64,000 nt of DNA. Source: Larus michahellis (taxonomy: Eukaryota; Chordata; Aves; Charadriiformes; Laridae). The notes under the pieces are model-generated. The model was not told the origin of the DNA. It searched no databases and saw nothing but the letters and a program-made list of their open reading frames with translations. The translations under genes and the position numbers were made by a program. Shown here in pieces: positions 39,440-52,037 of this stretch. The stretch's first letter is position 1. The number at the start of each line of letters is the position of its first letter. The stretch covers positions 2,356,001-2,420,000 of the forward strand of contig NC_133906.1 of NCBI RefSeq assembly GCF_964199755.1, read 5' to 3'.

Positions 39440-39700
39440 TGCTGGAATGCACAAAAGGTAGCAAATCCACAAGCCTGGATGACACATCTGGAGTCCTCAA
39501 AGAGCTGAAAACCAAGTGACTAAGCTCTTAGCAATAACACACAAATTCACATCCTCCAACTATTGGACCGGGGGCAGTAAATGCTGGGCCTACATTTTAA
39601 AGAAGGCCCCGGGGTGTGCTAGGGATTACAAACCAATAAGCTTTGCTTCAGCGCAAGGAAATGGTTGAAACAATTATGCAGAAGCGTAATTAGAAATCTC
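39440..39700 (+). mobile_element. Ancient CR1-like reverse-transcriptase fossil
   Basis: Translated fragments match the N-terminal part of the CR1-family reverse transcriptase across frameshifts: KSTSLDDTSGVLKELK resembles the KSPGPDG...VLKEL block, then LKKAPGCARDYKPISF resembles the FKKG...NYRPISL block, then MVETIMQKRN resembles the K(L/M)VE.II block. Stops and shifts show it is long dead. Far more diverged than the 3' fragments elsewhere in the window. Boundaries are approximate. Confidence 0.55.
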
Positions 39701-42700
39701 GGAGAGCAGGGATTCCTGAGCTGCCGTATCCAGCCACTTCAAACGAGCGCACATCGCCCGAGCAGCTCCTCTTTTCTAGGCCAGGTTATTCGTAAGTCTG
39801 GTCCCCTTGTGGACACACAAGTAGTGCCCATGCAACAGGAGGCACAGGTTGAGGCCATGATAGATGGGCTGGCAGCAGGTAGAGCTGCCACCGAAGCTGT
39901 GAGCAGATGCCAGGGCTTCGGGGCCAGCAGGACCCTTATCAGACAGAGGGGTTTAGACTCTGCCAAGCTTTTGGCACCCATGCCTGCTAGCTGCAGGTCG
40001 GACCCAGAACAACCTAGGGTGTGCGGGTTTTCCTTCCCTCTTCATTTCCCCCAAGATGCTGCGCCCAGTGCAGGTGCTCTGCACAAACAAGGGAGTGTTT
40101 GCTGGGAGGAAGGAGCACATTCAAGCACAGAGGGGAACCTGCTGTTCATGCACAGACAAGAAAGACGCTGTGGGAGCAGTAAGCAGCTTCATGCCCCGTG
40201 TTTCCGCACGTCTGCGCATCAGGGTCCGGCCCCTGACTGAGAATTGGCCCCTGCTGCCAGCACCGTGGTGCAGGGGTACCATAGTGCTGGGAAGATGCTG
40301 GCAGCCATGCAGGAGGTTGCCATTTGCTCATGTTATGTCTTTTCCTCCTTTGGGACACTTTTTGCACTTCCCCATATCCAGCCACTGATTCTGGGGACAC
40401 CTCAAGGAAGGTAAATCCTGCACAGCTCACCCCCATTGGTGGAATCAGCCAAGAGCTGAAGTCACCTCATTTTCTTAGAAAATCGGGTTGAAATACAAGG
40501 AACATAAACCAAACACCCAAATGACCAAACAGCCAGGGCGTCTCCAAGTGGGCTGGTTTCACCAGCAGGGATTGGGTGTGCTACCTTCCATTGATGCCAT
40601 TTTGGTTTATATTTTTTCAGTGCTAACAATAGGATTGCAAAACAAAAATGTATTACGGGACCTGTTTTATCACTTCCTCCCCTCCCACTTTCTGAAATAG
40701 GTGGAGAGGCATGGAAAAGTCCATGGGGCTTTAAATACCTGACTCAGACTGAAAAAAAAAAAAAAAAACAACTAAGAAAACCTCTGAGAAAGACTTTTCT
40801 ATAAAACCTTTTGTGACAAAGCACCCCGCAAGGAACCTCAAGCCCTTGGGACCCATCAGCAGAGGTCCTGATGCTCAAAGAGTACCTTTTTGCCTGCTCC
40901 AGTCCTTTGGAGCTCAACTGTGCCCCCAAACCAGCCGCCCTGAGCCCCCCGTTGTTATGAGGTGGGTGTACAGACAGGCAGCTGGGGCAGATGAACGTTT
41001 CTGCCCTGGGCTTTTCTTGGCAAAAAGAAGAGCAAGCGCCTCCCTCAAGGGCCTCCTCTGCCTGCCTTGTGCCCCAGGGTGTTCCTGCACCTTTCTCTAG
41101 AGCATTTGCACGGGGCACCACAGAGACCGCAGGCTGGTCTGGAGGGACGCTGGTCTGTAAATCCCCACTGCAGCTTCCCACAGCATATGCCAAGGGGCCT
41201 GAGGACAAGAAATCAGGAGGGACCCCCCCCCTCCCTTCTCTTAACTGTTGAAAAAGTAGGACAGGTCTCCCAGGCTCTCCTGTGCTCCTTCCATCACTCC
41301 CAGCATCTCTCCAGTTCACTCGTTGCTAACCCTGCCCTCTCTTGCTCCACCAATGTAATCCTCAAACTCAACAGTGTCCCCGATTTAACTGAACCCCCTT
41401 TGAGCAGGGCCTGTCTGGTGTCTCACAGGACACTAATTCTGCAGGCATAGAGTCACAAAGAGCAAAAGAAGGGCAGGGTAGAGGAACACGTTGCCCAGAC
41501 TGGGAACTGCCCCTTCAGCCCAGTTAAAATTACCACTGCAGGCAGCTCAGGAGCCACTTGGTGCTCGATGAGGCACTCGATGGACCAGAAAGTGATAAGC
41601 ACCACGCACGTTACCAGGGGATCTGCGTGCTGGTGACCTTGCTGGGCTGACACAGCAGAGCGATGGTGTTACAATTGCCCTGTCCTCCCTGTATCTCCTA
41701 TGCCTTCTGTAGTTGCACCATCACAACTCTCTGCGGGGCCGCACTGAGGTGGAGGGGGTTTTGCACAAGGGCCAACAACCCAACTTTCACTTGGGACCAG
41801 CCCCGCTTCAGCCTGACGGGCTCTGAACCCACAGGGCAGCCCATGCGTGCAGCAGGAGAGTAGCACAGGGTCCCCTTCCCACTCGCATTTCACCAGCCTG
41901 TGCACTGGCTGTGCCTTGCATCCTCCCTCCCCGTGCTGCCACCTCCCACCACGGAGCACCCCGTTGACACCAGCTGCCCCCTTCACCTTCCTCACCACTT
42001 ATGAGGGGCCAACCAGCCCCTAGCACCGCTTCACAATGCCCTTTGCGTGTGGCTCTTCAGCCCACTCCAGGTCCAAATGACACTGCTGTAATCAGGCCAA
42101 GAGACTTAATTTTGTGAGCAAAACGTAATGTGATCAGGTTCACTCAAAATGTCTCGCTGTGAGCCAGGCCAACACCCTCTAGTGTTTTTCCTTTCTCTGC
42201 TCATCTACCCCTTTTCTTGAAAACGTGTATCTGGCACGCACAGCCCTCTCTAACCCCAGTGGCACTTCCCACGCTTGGCTCCACTTGCGTTGCTTTCACG
42301 TCTCATGCACAGCGCCATTGAATTTGCTGGGTGGGCGAGACCAGACAGAGACCAAATTTCTTGCCATGCAGCAATGAATTCACTTGCCTCCAGCTCTTAC
42401 CAAAGGCTGCAGCTCCCTGTGACATCCCTCCAACTCACAGAGCCGTCTTCATATTCAGGTTTGGGATGTCTTGATTTCCAAAAGGCTTTCCTTGCTCCCT
42501 GTTGGTTGGGTCATGGTGGTTTTGCCAGGGACCTCGGCTGGATGGATGGGATCTTTTTATCCAAACCTCCCTTCCAAGTTGTCTAAGGACAGTAGTTCTA
42601 CTTCTTGCTACAGAGAAGACCTGGACACCAAGATTGCTTTTTCTTCTTGGCCCCTAGATCCTGCAGCTCAAAGCCTCTTGTGACTAAAGGCTTTGAGCTC

Positions 42701-45700
42701 CAGGGCAGGGCTGGAGGGCCAGGGCAAGGCTCTGGTCACTGCAGGGGTAACAGGAAGAACGCCCCCCTCTGTGGTGGTGACTGTTCCCATCATTCCCTAG
42801 AGAAAGACTTCCCCGAGGACCATGGGCCGGGTCCCTATCCTCTCCAGTCCCCACGTGGCTTTTCACACCTCGCTCTCAGCCTATTCCTTCAATCTGTCCC
42901 TCTTGCACTTTGTCATTTCACAGCTCTAAAATGCAGGCACACTCCACCCACTTCCAAAACAAGCCCTTGGGCAGTGGAACTGAGAGGTAGGTACAGCATC
43001 TGGGCAACCACACCATCATCCCTGTGAGAGGCCACGCTGGACATGCTGCTCACCTCCCTCCCAGACCCTGGCAAGGAGACACGTGTCCATCACCTGGGCC
43101 TGCACATCACCCAAGTGCCTGGAGGTGGCCACTCCATTTCCCAGGGGCTGAGACAGCCTATCTCTGGGTCACCCCACATCATCGCTGGCCCTGGCAGGGT
43201 CCAGTTCCAGCAGTGCAGGGCCAGCTCCTGTCCTGCAGCAGGCCACCAGTGATGCACACTGCAGGCGGTGGCCATGGACTTGTTTGCCTACCTTGGTCTC
43301 TCATCCCCTTGCTTGCCAGGCTCACACGCACACAGGCTTTGGTGCCTCTTGGAGGCCTTTGCACCGTGCCAAGGGAGCTTTTCTTATCTTCACAGGAATG
43401 AAAACCTTTCCCAAATCAAAGTGCTTGGGTGGCTTTGAAGAGTTTTCTCTGGAGATGAAATAAGGCTGTTTGCAAGCATGAGTGATTGCTGCTGAAGCTG
43501 GAGCTCCAGATGGGACAGTGACTGGGCTGCCGGTGAGCACTGGACCAGGTCACTGGTCCTGGGGCTACCCCAAGCTGGGGACTTTGGTGACCTCAGCAGG
43601 CTTGAAGCCAAAGGAGCCACCTGAAACTTCACCCCCTCAGACGAAGCCCACCAACACAGGGCTTTTCTAACTCATTTCTAACTGGCTGCATGCTGGCAAT
43701 TGTGTGACATGAAAGACAACCAACAAAGGACCTTTGTAGAGGATTATGTGGAGATGCTATAGATGTTCAAAGGGCACCCTGTGCAATAAGGGGCTGCGTA
43801 AATCCTCAAGTCCCCAGGACCCACAGGGCCCATCTGGAAGGGAAAAATAAATGCAAGTCCCTGTGCAGCAAACGAGTCTGAAGACAAACTCACCTCCTGG
43901 AGGAAACTGCTTAGACTGGGTTGCTCTGCTTTGAGATCCTGGATGAATGGTGGATATTGAGGGACTAGAGACAATCTTGGTGTGGTCTTGGGGACAAGCA
44001 GACATGCTTATGTGTTCTGGAACTCACCAGCACAGGCTGTACCTACCAGCATGCCCTGGGGAGTAGAGAAAGCCTGGGAATCCAGTATGCATGTAGATTA
44101 TTTGTTGTTTGATATTTTCCCTTTAATGCTTTTGTCCTAAAATAAATATACAAAAGTTCAGGGCCCTGCAGGTTGTGTCTGTTAGCAGGAGAAACGGATG
44201 ACTGAGTCAGTTATTGCTTTGGAGCAATCGATGCTATTTGTTTACCAGGATGGGCAAAGTCTAGTCTCCCTGGACACATCTTGCTCCCAGCTCCTCACAA
44301 GCCTGCCCCAAAGTTATCTTGCCACCCTGTCCACACAGCCCTGCCACTTCTCCTCTGCCTTCCTGGCCTCCCTGCTTGTGGGGAGAGCACACCCACCTCC
44401 GTGGCACCAAGCTGACATGGCTGACATGCTGCCGCATGGGACAGGGGGTCTCCCGGGCTTTGGGGACGGAAGTAGTTTGTCGAGGGGCGAAGGGCCACGC
44501 TGGATGTCAGCCTGGGGCGGTGATGCTGAGGGACAAGGGGAAGCAGGATAGGCACATGCTGTGTGCTCTGTGTCAGCGATGCCTCCATCATCCTGGCACC
44601 TGGGAACAAGTAGGGGGTGTAAATTGTGGGTCCCGGTACAGAGCATAGCGATGCTCAACCACATGCATCCCACCCCCAGTATGCCACCCTCTGCATCCCA
44701 GGTCCAGCTGATCCCCCACACCAGCCCAGGCACCCTGGCACATCCGTCATCCCCATGTGAAGATCCTGACGCGAGGATCCCACACTCCAGACCTGTAGAC
44801 CAGTTGAGGCTCTTTCTCTCCCTTAGGGATATGCTATTTCTGCATAGGACTGGCTCAGGCCCATTGTGGCCAGTCTTGCCGTGCAAGGCTCCCACTGCTG
44901 GGAACCATGTCCCATGTGAGAGGGTCTCGGTTAGACTTTTTCAGCAGAACCCAGTTTGTTTGTCACTTGTTTAGCACTGCATTCCCCTTGGAGTCTCACT
45001 GAAATGTCTCTGGATTTTGCCCTGGAGAGTGCTGGCTCTGGGATATTGCAGAGCAAACAAAGAGCAGAGATAAAGGGATAACATTATCCTACCAGAGCAA
45101 ACACAACTCTCCAACCTCCATCCCAGCGACTGCAAAGGCCATGCAGGTCCACCGCTGCCGTCACCTCCCACCCCAGCCCCTTGCTGGCCCCAAGACTTTG
45201 CCTCTGCTCCTGCCTGGTGGTACAGGGAGGCCACGTGCAGCACACTGACCTCCCACCAGATGCTGCCTGCTTGGCCTCAGTGCTTCTCCACTCCCAGTCC
45301 TGGTTCTCCCGCATCCATGATGTCCCAGTGCCAGGGCTGCCTGATCCTGCCCTCCGCGTCCACATGGAACTTGTTTCTACCCTGCTGGTGCTCATGGCAC
45401 CTTAAGGTCCCTGTCCTCCATCTCCCTTCTCCTGTGCTGTGTCCATCTACTAACTTTGCCTTGGGCCCCCACCTCTCAGTCTGTCCCTGTCATGTCCTGC
45501 TAAGTCCATGCTGACCCTGAGCTCTCCATCTTCTGGTGTCCATGTGCATAGTTTTTCTGTCCCCACCATGTTCCCTGCCCCACAGTCGGTACCCAGCACC
45601 TTCCCTGCAGTGATGCCTGCCCCTGATGCAACCCTGAGCTTGACAGCAGAGCTGGCCAGGGCTCCCCGAGACATGTCTGTCCTGCCAGGAGCAGGGGTGA

Positions 45701-47739
45701 GGGGAGCCCAGCCTCTCTCTTTCTCCACACACAGAGCACCTCTTCTCCTGCCCAGCCCAGACTCCGTGGGCAAGTCAGAGCGTGAGATGAGTTTCCTGCT
45801 GTTGTGTCTCCCGTCCCCCGTGTAAGTCACGCTGGGCAGGGCAGGTCTGATCTGGTCTTCCCGCCTCGAGTTTCCTCCTACCTCCCTTAGACTGCAACCA
45901 GAAGGCAGGATCTTGTGGGGAGAGGTCACGGCTGCCCCGACAGCCAACAACCCCTTTTCAGATGATGTGGAAACCTCCTTTCACCGGTGCCTGCTTGCAG
46001 AGACTGTCTCCAGGGCTGGACCATCTCCCAGCAACAGCTGGAGGCTGGCTGGAGGTGGGTTTACAAGCAGGAGACCGTTGGACCTTAATAAAAGCAGGAA
46101 ATGGGTGTAATTCTCCTTGCGGAGGAAGTATGAATAGCAGATCCCCCAGAGGAGGTGAGGCCAGCTTAGAAAGCAGCAGGGATGTGGTAGCTTCAGCTGA
46201 TTCCTTGCAAAGCTGTGCTTCCAGACAGCTTCCCTCTTCCTGCTCCTCTCCAGCCTCTCCTCCCTTTGGGCGAGCTCAGCCACTCCTGCACCAGCAGGAC
46301 ATGAACCCACCAGTGTCCTGGCCAGAGCATGGCTGAAGATGACTGTTCCTAGACCTGCACCCTGTCAGGTCCAGGGGTCTAGAGGTGGAGAGGCAGTGAA
46401 GGGTGCCAGAGGACCCCCAGACACCTCATGCATACCACAGATCACTGATTCCTACCCAGGAGCCCCTTGTGTTAATCCCCGTGAGAAAGAATTGGAGTCT
46501 GTAGGGGAATAAACAGAGTGGCAGAGGCAGGGGATGGGATGGAGACCACCACAGCCCAAGTCCCTGGCATGGGCATTGTTCTGGGACCAGCAGGAGCTGC
46601 CCCTTGGGGGTGGCTCCCAGCCTGGGGAAGCTGAGCATTCCCACAGGCTTCCAATAGTCTGAGAGTCTCTGGGAAGCTCTTCTCAAGTCTGAATCCCAAG
46701 ATGAGCTCAGGCTTTGAGCACCAAAGCTCAGTTTGCCAGCAGGGTTTCAGTTTTGGTGCTCTGCTGTTTCTACTTGAAGAAATGTCCAGTGCCACAGAGG
46801 ATGGGTGGAGATACCTTCCTGTTCTCTGCAAAAGTCCACCTGAACCCTGAAGCAAGAGACCGATTAATCATTGCTTGAATAATTGCAGGGCACTGCAGAC
46901 AATCTGTTCCCAACAGCCTGTGAAGGGAAGGGATGAGGTGGACGATTTCACCCCTGGGAGGCCACGGGAGGTCACTCATGCCAGCCCATTCTCACATCAG
47001 CTTCAGAGTGGCTTCCAGAAGGTGGATTAAATGGTTTCTTTTTAAAAAAGAGATCTAATCTCTTTACAAAAGCTTGAGCAATGCTGCGAGCCCATCATCT
47101 CCCTGAGAAAAGCTCTTCCAACCTTCAAATGCTTTCACCAGTGGGACACTGGCTTTCAATTCAAGGCTGAATTTACCTCTCTTCAACTCCAACCCTGCTC
47201 TTGTTACACCTTTCTGTGGGATTTAACAGTTCCCCACTACCTTTTCCACGTGGGAGGACACGGCCGGGTCCTCTGATCACCTGACAACATACTATTTAAC
47301 GAGCATCACATCATTAGGCCTTTCCACATTGTGGTTGTGTCTGTGGTGCTCCTTCAAGCTCTCTGGTATTTCCCTGCCTTCCCCCCAAGTGTGGGTGCCA
47401 GGTGCAGTGCTCCAGCAGCGAGCCATTCACCAGCTCTCCCCTTCCAGACACCCGCAACAGGGCGCACCAAGTTCATTTTGGGGTATTTGTTCCCCCTGAT
47501 CCCTAATTCCTCTTGCAGGGACAAATCTGCATCGCTGGATGAGGCAGGTGCTCCCGGGAGGGCTTCAAATGAGCTCCTTTGGTTGTTGGTTAAAAGCCAG
47601 TGTTGATATCTCCACCCTGTATAGGCATGCCTAGAGTCATTGCTTTCCCAGATCTAGCCTGCAGGCTTAACATGCAAGCTTCATTTCCAGATATATTCCT
47701 GAGTTTATCTGTATTCAAATGCACCCTGACCATTTAACC
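39701..47739. other. Upstream non-coding DNA, region E
   Basis: No gene was recognised. A poly-A run of about 17 is at 40751-40767. An AT-rich patch at 44085-44245 contains an AP-1-type dyad (ACTGAGTCAGT, 44201-44211). The remaining sequence is GC-rich with short overlapping open frames. Confidence 0.6.
40751..40767. repeat. Poly-A run
   Basis: About 17 consecutive A residues. No recognisable retrotransposon or processed gene precedes it, so it may be a simple repeat. Confidence 0.8.
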
Positions 47740-48155
47740 AGCTGATTCTGCATGAAACCGTCCTCCTTCCTTTCTATCTCATCGCTCTCGGTGTCATTTT
47801 CAAGCTTTACCAGCAAAGATTTCGTATCTTCATCTACATCATTGATAAAAATGTTTAATAGCGGTGGACGAAGCAGGGTTCCCCGGGGGGAGGTAGGTAG
47901 AAATAGCGCTACTTACCGATATCTACCCATTAGCAACTACCTCTGAGATCTGCCAGGGAAGCATTTTTAATCCATCTAATATGTGCCCTGTTAATTCCTT
48001 ATAATGCAAGTTTTAATCAAAATGTCAGGTGGAAGTAAGTCAAATGCCTCGGAGAGATCCGAGTGTACTATATCAACACAATTGCCTTTCTCAACCAGAC
48101 CGGTAATCCTGTCAGAAAAGGACAACAGGTTTGTGTAAGAACCCCCACCATCCGT
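47740..48155 (-). mobile_element. Ancient CR1-like reverse-transcriptase fossil (reverse orientation)
   Basis: On the minus strand, one frame near 48140-48045 reads TNLLSFSDRITGLVEKGN followed by CVDIVHSDLSEAFD, matching the CR1 block TNL..F.D.IT.LVD.G..VDVVYLDFSKAFD that carries the first catalytic aspartate. Further on (about 47860-47790) LLNIFINDVDEDTKSLLVKL then END matches LFNIFINDLDEG...FADD; the catalytic pair is altered to END. Stops lie between the blocks. AT-richer than its surroundings and strongly diverged. Confidence 0.65.
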
Positions 48156-48589
48156 GTTACCACACTGGCTGCAGCTCCTGATTTCAGGGACGTCACATCA
48201 CCATTTGTTTCTCCACCCACGGATCCACATGTGGACCGAGAACCCACCAGAGACCAGCAAACCCCCATGAGCAGTACCTTCACCCTCTTCTCCTAGCTCA
48301 TATCCATGTGTCCTCCTCTTTTGCAGTGGTATTTTGGGGAAACTAGTCCCCAGGGATGAGTTTTGGAGGCTGGACGATGAGGTCTGTGGTCCTCAGCCCC
48401 AGGGGTCCATCCCAGGAGGAGTTTCCAGCATGGCAATGGTGGAGCTCGTGTGGCCCCGAGATGGGAGGTTGGGCTGAGCACTGTGGGAGGACTAGAGCTC
48501 AGGGGCTTCCCCGGCTTGCAGGATCTTTCATCCTCCGTCAGCACAAAGCCGGGCCAGATCTGCATTTGCAGCAGCCCACAGAAGCTGCC

Positions 48590-48800
48590 TCTGTTGTCTT
48601 ATTTTTGTTATTTTTGAGAGGATATTTTAGCGCTGAGCACATTCCCTCCTGTTGCCATGGCAGCCGTGACAGGGGTTATATACCGTGAGAAAAATACCAA
48701 AATTAATGAGTGAGTGAAAGTGCAGCCGAGAGAAAAACAAGGTTAAAAAAAGAGTTAAAACAGTAATAAAAACAATCTCCCAATAATTCGGCAGCAAGCA
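48590..48800. promoter_or_regulatory. Candidate regulatory element with an RFX X-box
   Basis: This AT-rich island about 3 kb upstream of the CpG island contains GTTGCCATGGCAGC at 48651-48664, one base from the palindromic RFX X-box GTTGCCATGGCAAC. AAAATTAATGAG and further A-rich words follow. Confidence 0.4.
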
Positions 48801-49024
48801 TCCCACAGGCCAGGCAGACAGCGACCATCCGAGCCTTCCGGCCCCTCCATGAATGCCGGCATGGGACTTGGCTGCCTGCGGCCCGTGGCCAGCGCGTCTC
48901 CCAGCTTGAGCTCACCGGCACGGTGCGGTCCGAGGGCTGTGACTCTCCCGCAGCATCCCGCTCTGGATTGGGCTCCGGATCCAGCCCCTTCCCCCCCCCG
49001 CCACGGCAAACCTGCAGCCCTTCA

Positions 49025-49165
49025 TTAAGCGGTAGGCACACGGAGGAGAAGTTCTTTAATGTGCTCATTTCCTTGCATTTGGGTTTTGAGGATCTTTTTG
49101 TTTTTAATTGTAGAAACAAGCAAATTGTCAGAACATCTGTGTTATTAGCATTTGCTGCCCAAATC
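49025..49165. promoter_or_regulatory. Candidate conserved non-coding element
   Basis: This AT-rich island has CATTAAG, TTTTTAATTGTAG and TTATTAGCATTTGC (POU/homeodomain-like) between GC-rich flanks, 2.4 kb upstream of the CpG island. Confidence 0.28.
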
Positions 49166-51475
49166 CGCGCTGCTGCTTCTCCTGCGGAGCCCAGAGCTGA
49201 TGAGAGAGAGAACAGAAGAGCCTTTGAACTCCTTGCAGCAGACGGCAGCCAGGTTGCTGCGTGTGTGTGTTGGGGAGGGGGTATTTATTCTCTTGTAAGG
49301 TTCATTTGCTCTCCGTGTTTCCCTTTCTTCTCGCTTTCCCAGAGATTTAGCTGGATGCTCTTCCCTCGCAGGCTTTGTTCTTCTGACAGGGCCCCACCGG
49401 CACCACGAAGCAGCTGTCTCTGTGTGACGCCGGAGCATCCCGGCACCGGGTACCCGCTTCACCGGGCCAGCCAGCGCCTCCAGCAGCATCTCCAGGGATG
49501 GTGGCACTGCCAGCACTGGGGCAGGTGGGTGGGAAGGACCCGGAAGGTCTCATGAAATAACTCAGTGGCCAAAGCAGCAGTTTGATCATTTCCCGTAGCT
49601 TAGACTGGCTTTGTTTTTTGGGAAATGATGAAGGCAAGGTGAGGACCGGTGACTCACATTATAACGCCCAAGCAAAGGGAGGACAGGGAGCGACAATGCC
49701 AGCATCGGGCTTTTCCTTGCTGTCAGAGGGCAAGGAGCGCTCGGGGAGGAGCCTGGCCACTTTCAGAGGCAGCGGGCGGAGGAAGAAGGTAGAGACAGAC
49801 TAATTACTCCTGCCCGGCAGCTCCGTTGGGCTGGAAAGAGGTGGGTCCTGAGGCTGGGACACTTTTTCCCATCACAATCTTAGAGTCTGGACCCATCTCT
49901 AAGAAACACGCCTGAGCAGAGGCTGCAGATGGCAGGCACTGGTCCCCAGCAAATAGGTGGCATCCAGTAAAGTGCCTGCACGGACAACTTCCCCGGCGGC
50001 TCCCTGCGCAGCCTGTCTATCGACTACCTGTGCCTCTTGCGAAATGGAAACCTTTGGTCTCCTGCGATCTCTTAAGTTTGCCTTCACCGCTCCACAGCCA
50101 GCCTTGGACCCGCAGGGTCACTTCCTCAGCTCTCCCCTTTGCTACAGCTCTCCAGCCCTCCAAGGAGGGCTGCCAGTGACTGATAAATTAAATCTCATCT
50201 TGTCCCCAGAGAGTTTCATTCCACTGTCTCTGTCCAGATCCCCAGCTCACGCTATATCAGCAGGGTAAACCCTGACAAAACCCCACAGCTCCTTTCCCTG
50301 CCCTTCCACAGTGGGTTTTGACCTTCCCCAGATTCTCGCTTCGCATCTTCTGCTAAATTGGCTTCATGAGAATTGACACCCAGAAAAAAAACAAACCAAA
50401 CAACCAACCAACACACAGCCACAGAGAAGCTGACGCCTCTGTAGCAGGAGAGATGGCTCCGCTTCAGGAAATCCTCGGAGGAGGGCAGGGTTTTCCACCC
50501 AGAGGGGATGACTCTCCAGCCCCTTTCTCCTGCCCAGCAGGAGGAAGCCCTGCCAGGGGCTAAGCTCCTTTCTTGTGGGGGAAAAACGGGGGGATTTGGG
50601 GTGAGCTGGAGCCAGGGCTGCTCCGAGCAGGCCAGCGCAGCCTCTAGATGGTGCAGTCATGTCAGCCGAGCCGAGCATGTGTGCGGCGAAGGGAGCTGCG
50701 CAACAGGTTGGCGTAGCTCAGCGGGAAGCAATGCTCCCATCCTCACGCTGCGGCGGCGAAGCAGAAAGGACTTTCCAGCATCCTGGCAAGAAATCCGCAC
50801 TGCAACCCACCGAGAAGGAGGGTGCTGCTTGGGGAGGGGTCCTGCGGCCCCTGTGGGGTGCCCGGCCCCTCACGGGGTGCTGACAGCCACCCCATCGTCT
50901 CCAGCTGGGAGCGTTTGAGGCCTTTGGCGAGGCCAGGCTGCAGATCCAGCCCGCTGGCAGGGAGCACTGGTCTCCTGGCAGGAACACAGGGGCTAGTGAA
51001 GGCACCCAGGGAAGGGACACCCCTGGAACACGCTGTCCCCAGTCCCCCTGGGACTTGCGCTCGCCCATCCGAGGTCCCACAGGGCAAGTGAGGACCCAGC
51101 TGAGGTGGCGGAGCTTGTGACAGCACGGCAAGGGCAAGCCAGGAGCTTGCAGGTGCTTTTGGGAGCTCATAGGTGCTCTCTGCTCCCGAGTCCTGACACT
51201 CTGCAATAAAAGCATGATTCACCCAGGTGTGGCAGGAGGTGACAGTTGCTTTTCCTGTCCCCAACACCTCACCCAGGCAGGGCTGCCAGAGCCATTGCTT
51301 GCAGCCTGCCAGGAGCCCTCCTTGGATGTGGGGGGATCTGAACCCCCCGGTGGGCTCACTCACGTGGAGGGGTGCTCGCCTTAGCGCAGCGGGGTGCGCT
51401 GCCGGGCAGGCCCCCTTTCCGCATGCAGGGGCTGGGGGGGCGTGAAGAAATTTCTTTTTACCAGGTGTAAAAAGA

Positions 51476-51509
51476 AATGAATGAATGAACGAATGAATGA
51501 ATGAATAAG
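51476..51509. repeat. (AATG)n microsatellite
   Basis: About eight AATG/GAAT tetranucleotide units with one C substitution, just upstream of the CpG island. Confidence 0.9.
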
Positions 51510-51968
51510 AGCATTGGGAGGGGAGCAAAAGGGGAGACCCGTCCCACACTTGAGCAAAGGGTCCCTGGAGTGAGGGGGTCCCGGGGGGCTGCGGGGACAG
51601 CCCCCCCCCCCTCCACCGCTATGGGGCTTAGCGCGGTGCCCGCAGCCCGGAACCGGGCGGGCGGCTCTGCCCGGTTACCGGTGCCCGTTCGTCCCGGCTG
51701 GGGCTGGGGATCTGATAAGAAGCCGGAGCTCCACCTCCCCGTGGTGGCGGCGAGAGGCGGAGGCAGCGGGGAAAAAGAGGGGGGGGGGGGGTGGGAAGGG
51801 GCCGTGCCTGCGCTGCGCTTCCCTTGCACATCCTCACACACACCGAGGGACGGAGGCGGGCACGGACGGAGCTGCCCACCGGGGCTGCCGCCAGCCCTGC
51901 CGCCGCCGCTCCGCCGGAGGAGCCGCAGCCCCGGCCCGGGGGAGGGGGGGGGCGGTTCCCACGGGACT

Positions 51969-52036
51969 TTTTATTTTTGCCCTCCCCCCCTTTTTTATTT
52001 TATCTTTTTCTTTTTTAATTTTTTTTTTTTTTAAAT
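51969..52036. repeat. T-rich low-complexity tract inside the CpG island
   Basis: The tract is long runs of T with short C and A interruptions, ending in a T15-type run and AAATTT. It is abrupt in surroundings of very high GC. Such poly(dA:dT) tracts commonly exclude nucleosomes at promoters; that role here is inference. Confidence 0.75.
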
Positions 52037-52037
52037 T

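Larger units (their letters stand above)
48156..51579. other. Upstream flank of the CpG island
   Basis: No gene was recognised. Two AT-rich candidate regulatory elements lie at 48590-48800 and 49025-49165. A low-complexity A/C stretch is at 50384-50418 and an AATG microsatellite at 51476-51509. Open frames of up to 268 codons (minus strand, 50743-51549) look compositional. Confidence 0.6.

Noticed and set aside
40751..40767. Poly-A run as the tail of a processed pseudogene
   Set aside because: The preceding kilobase on the + strand shows no gene-like frame and no target-site duplication was seen.
50743..51549. 268-codon minus-strand frame as a gene or divergent promoter product
   Set aside because: Begins in the AATG microsatellite, overlaps open + strand frames and has no family resemblance. 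A divergent non-coding transcript from the CpG island is possible but unsupported.
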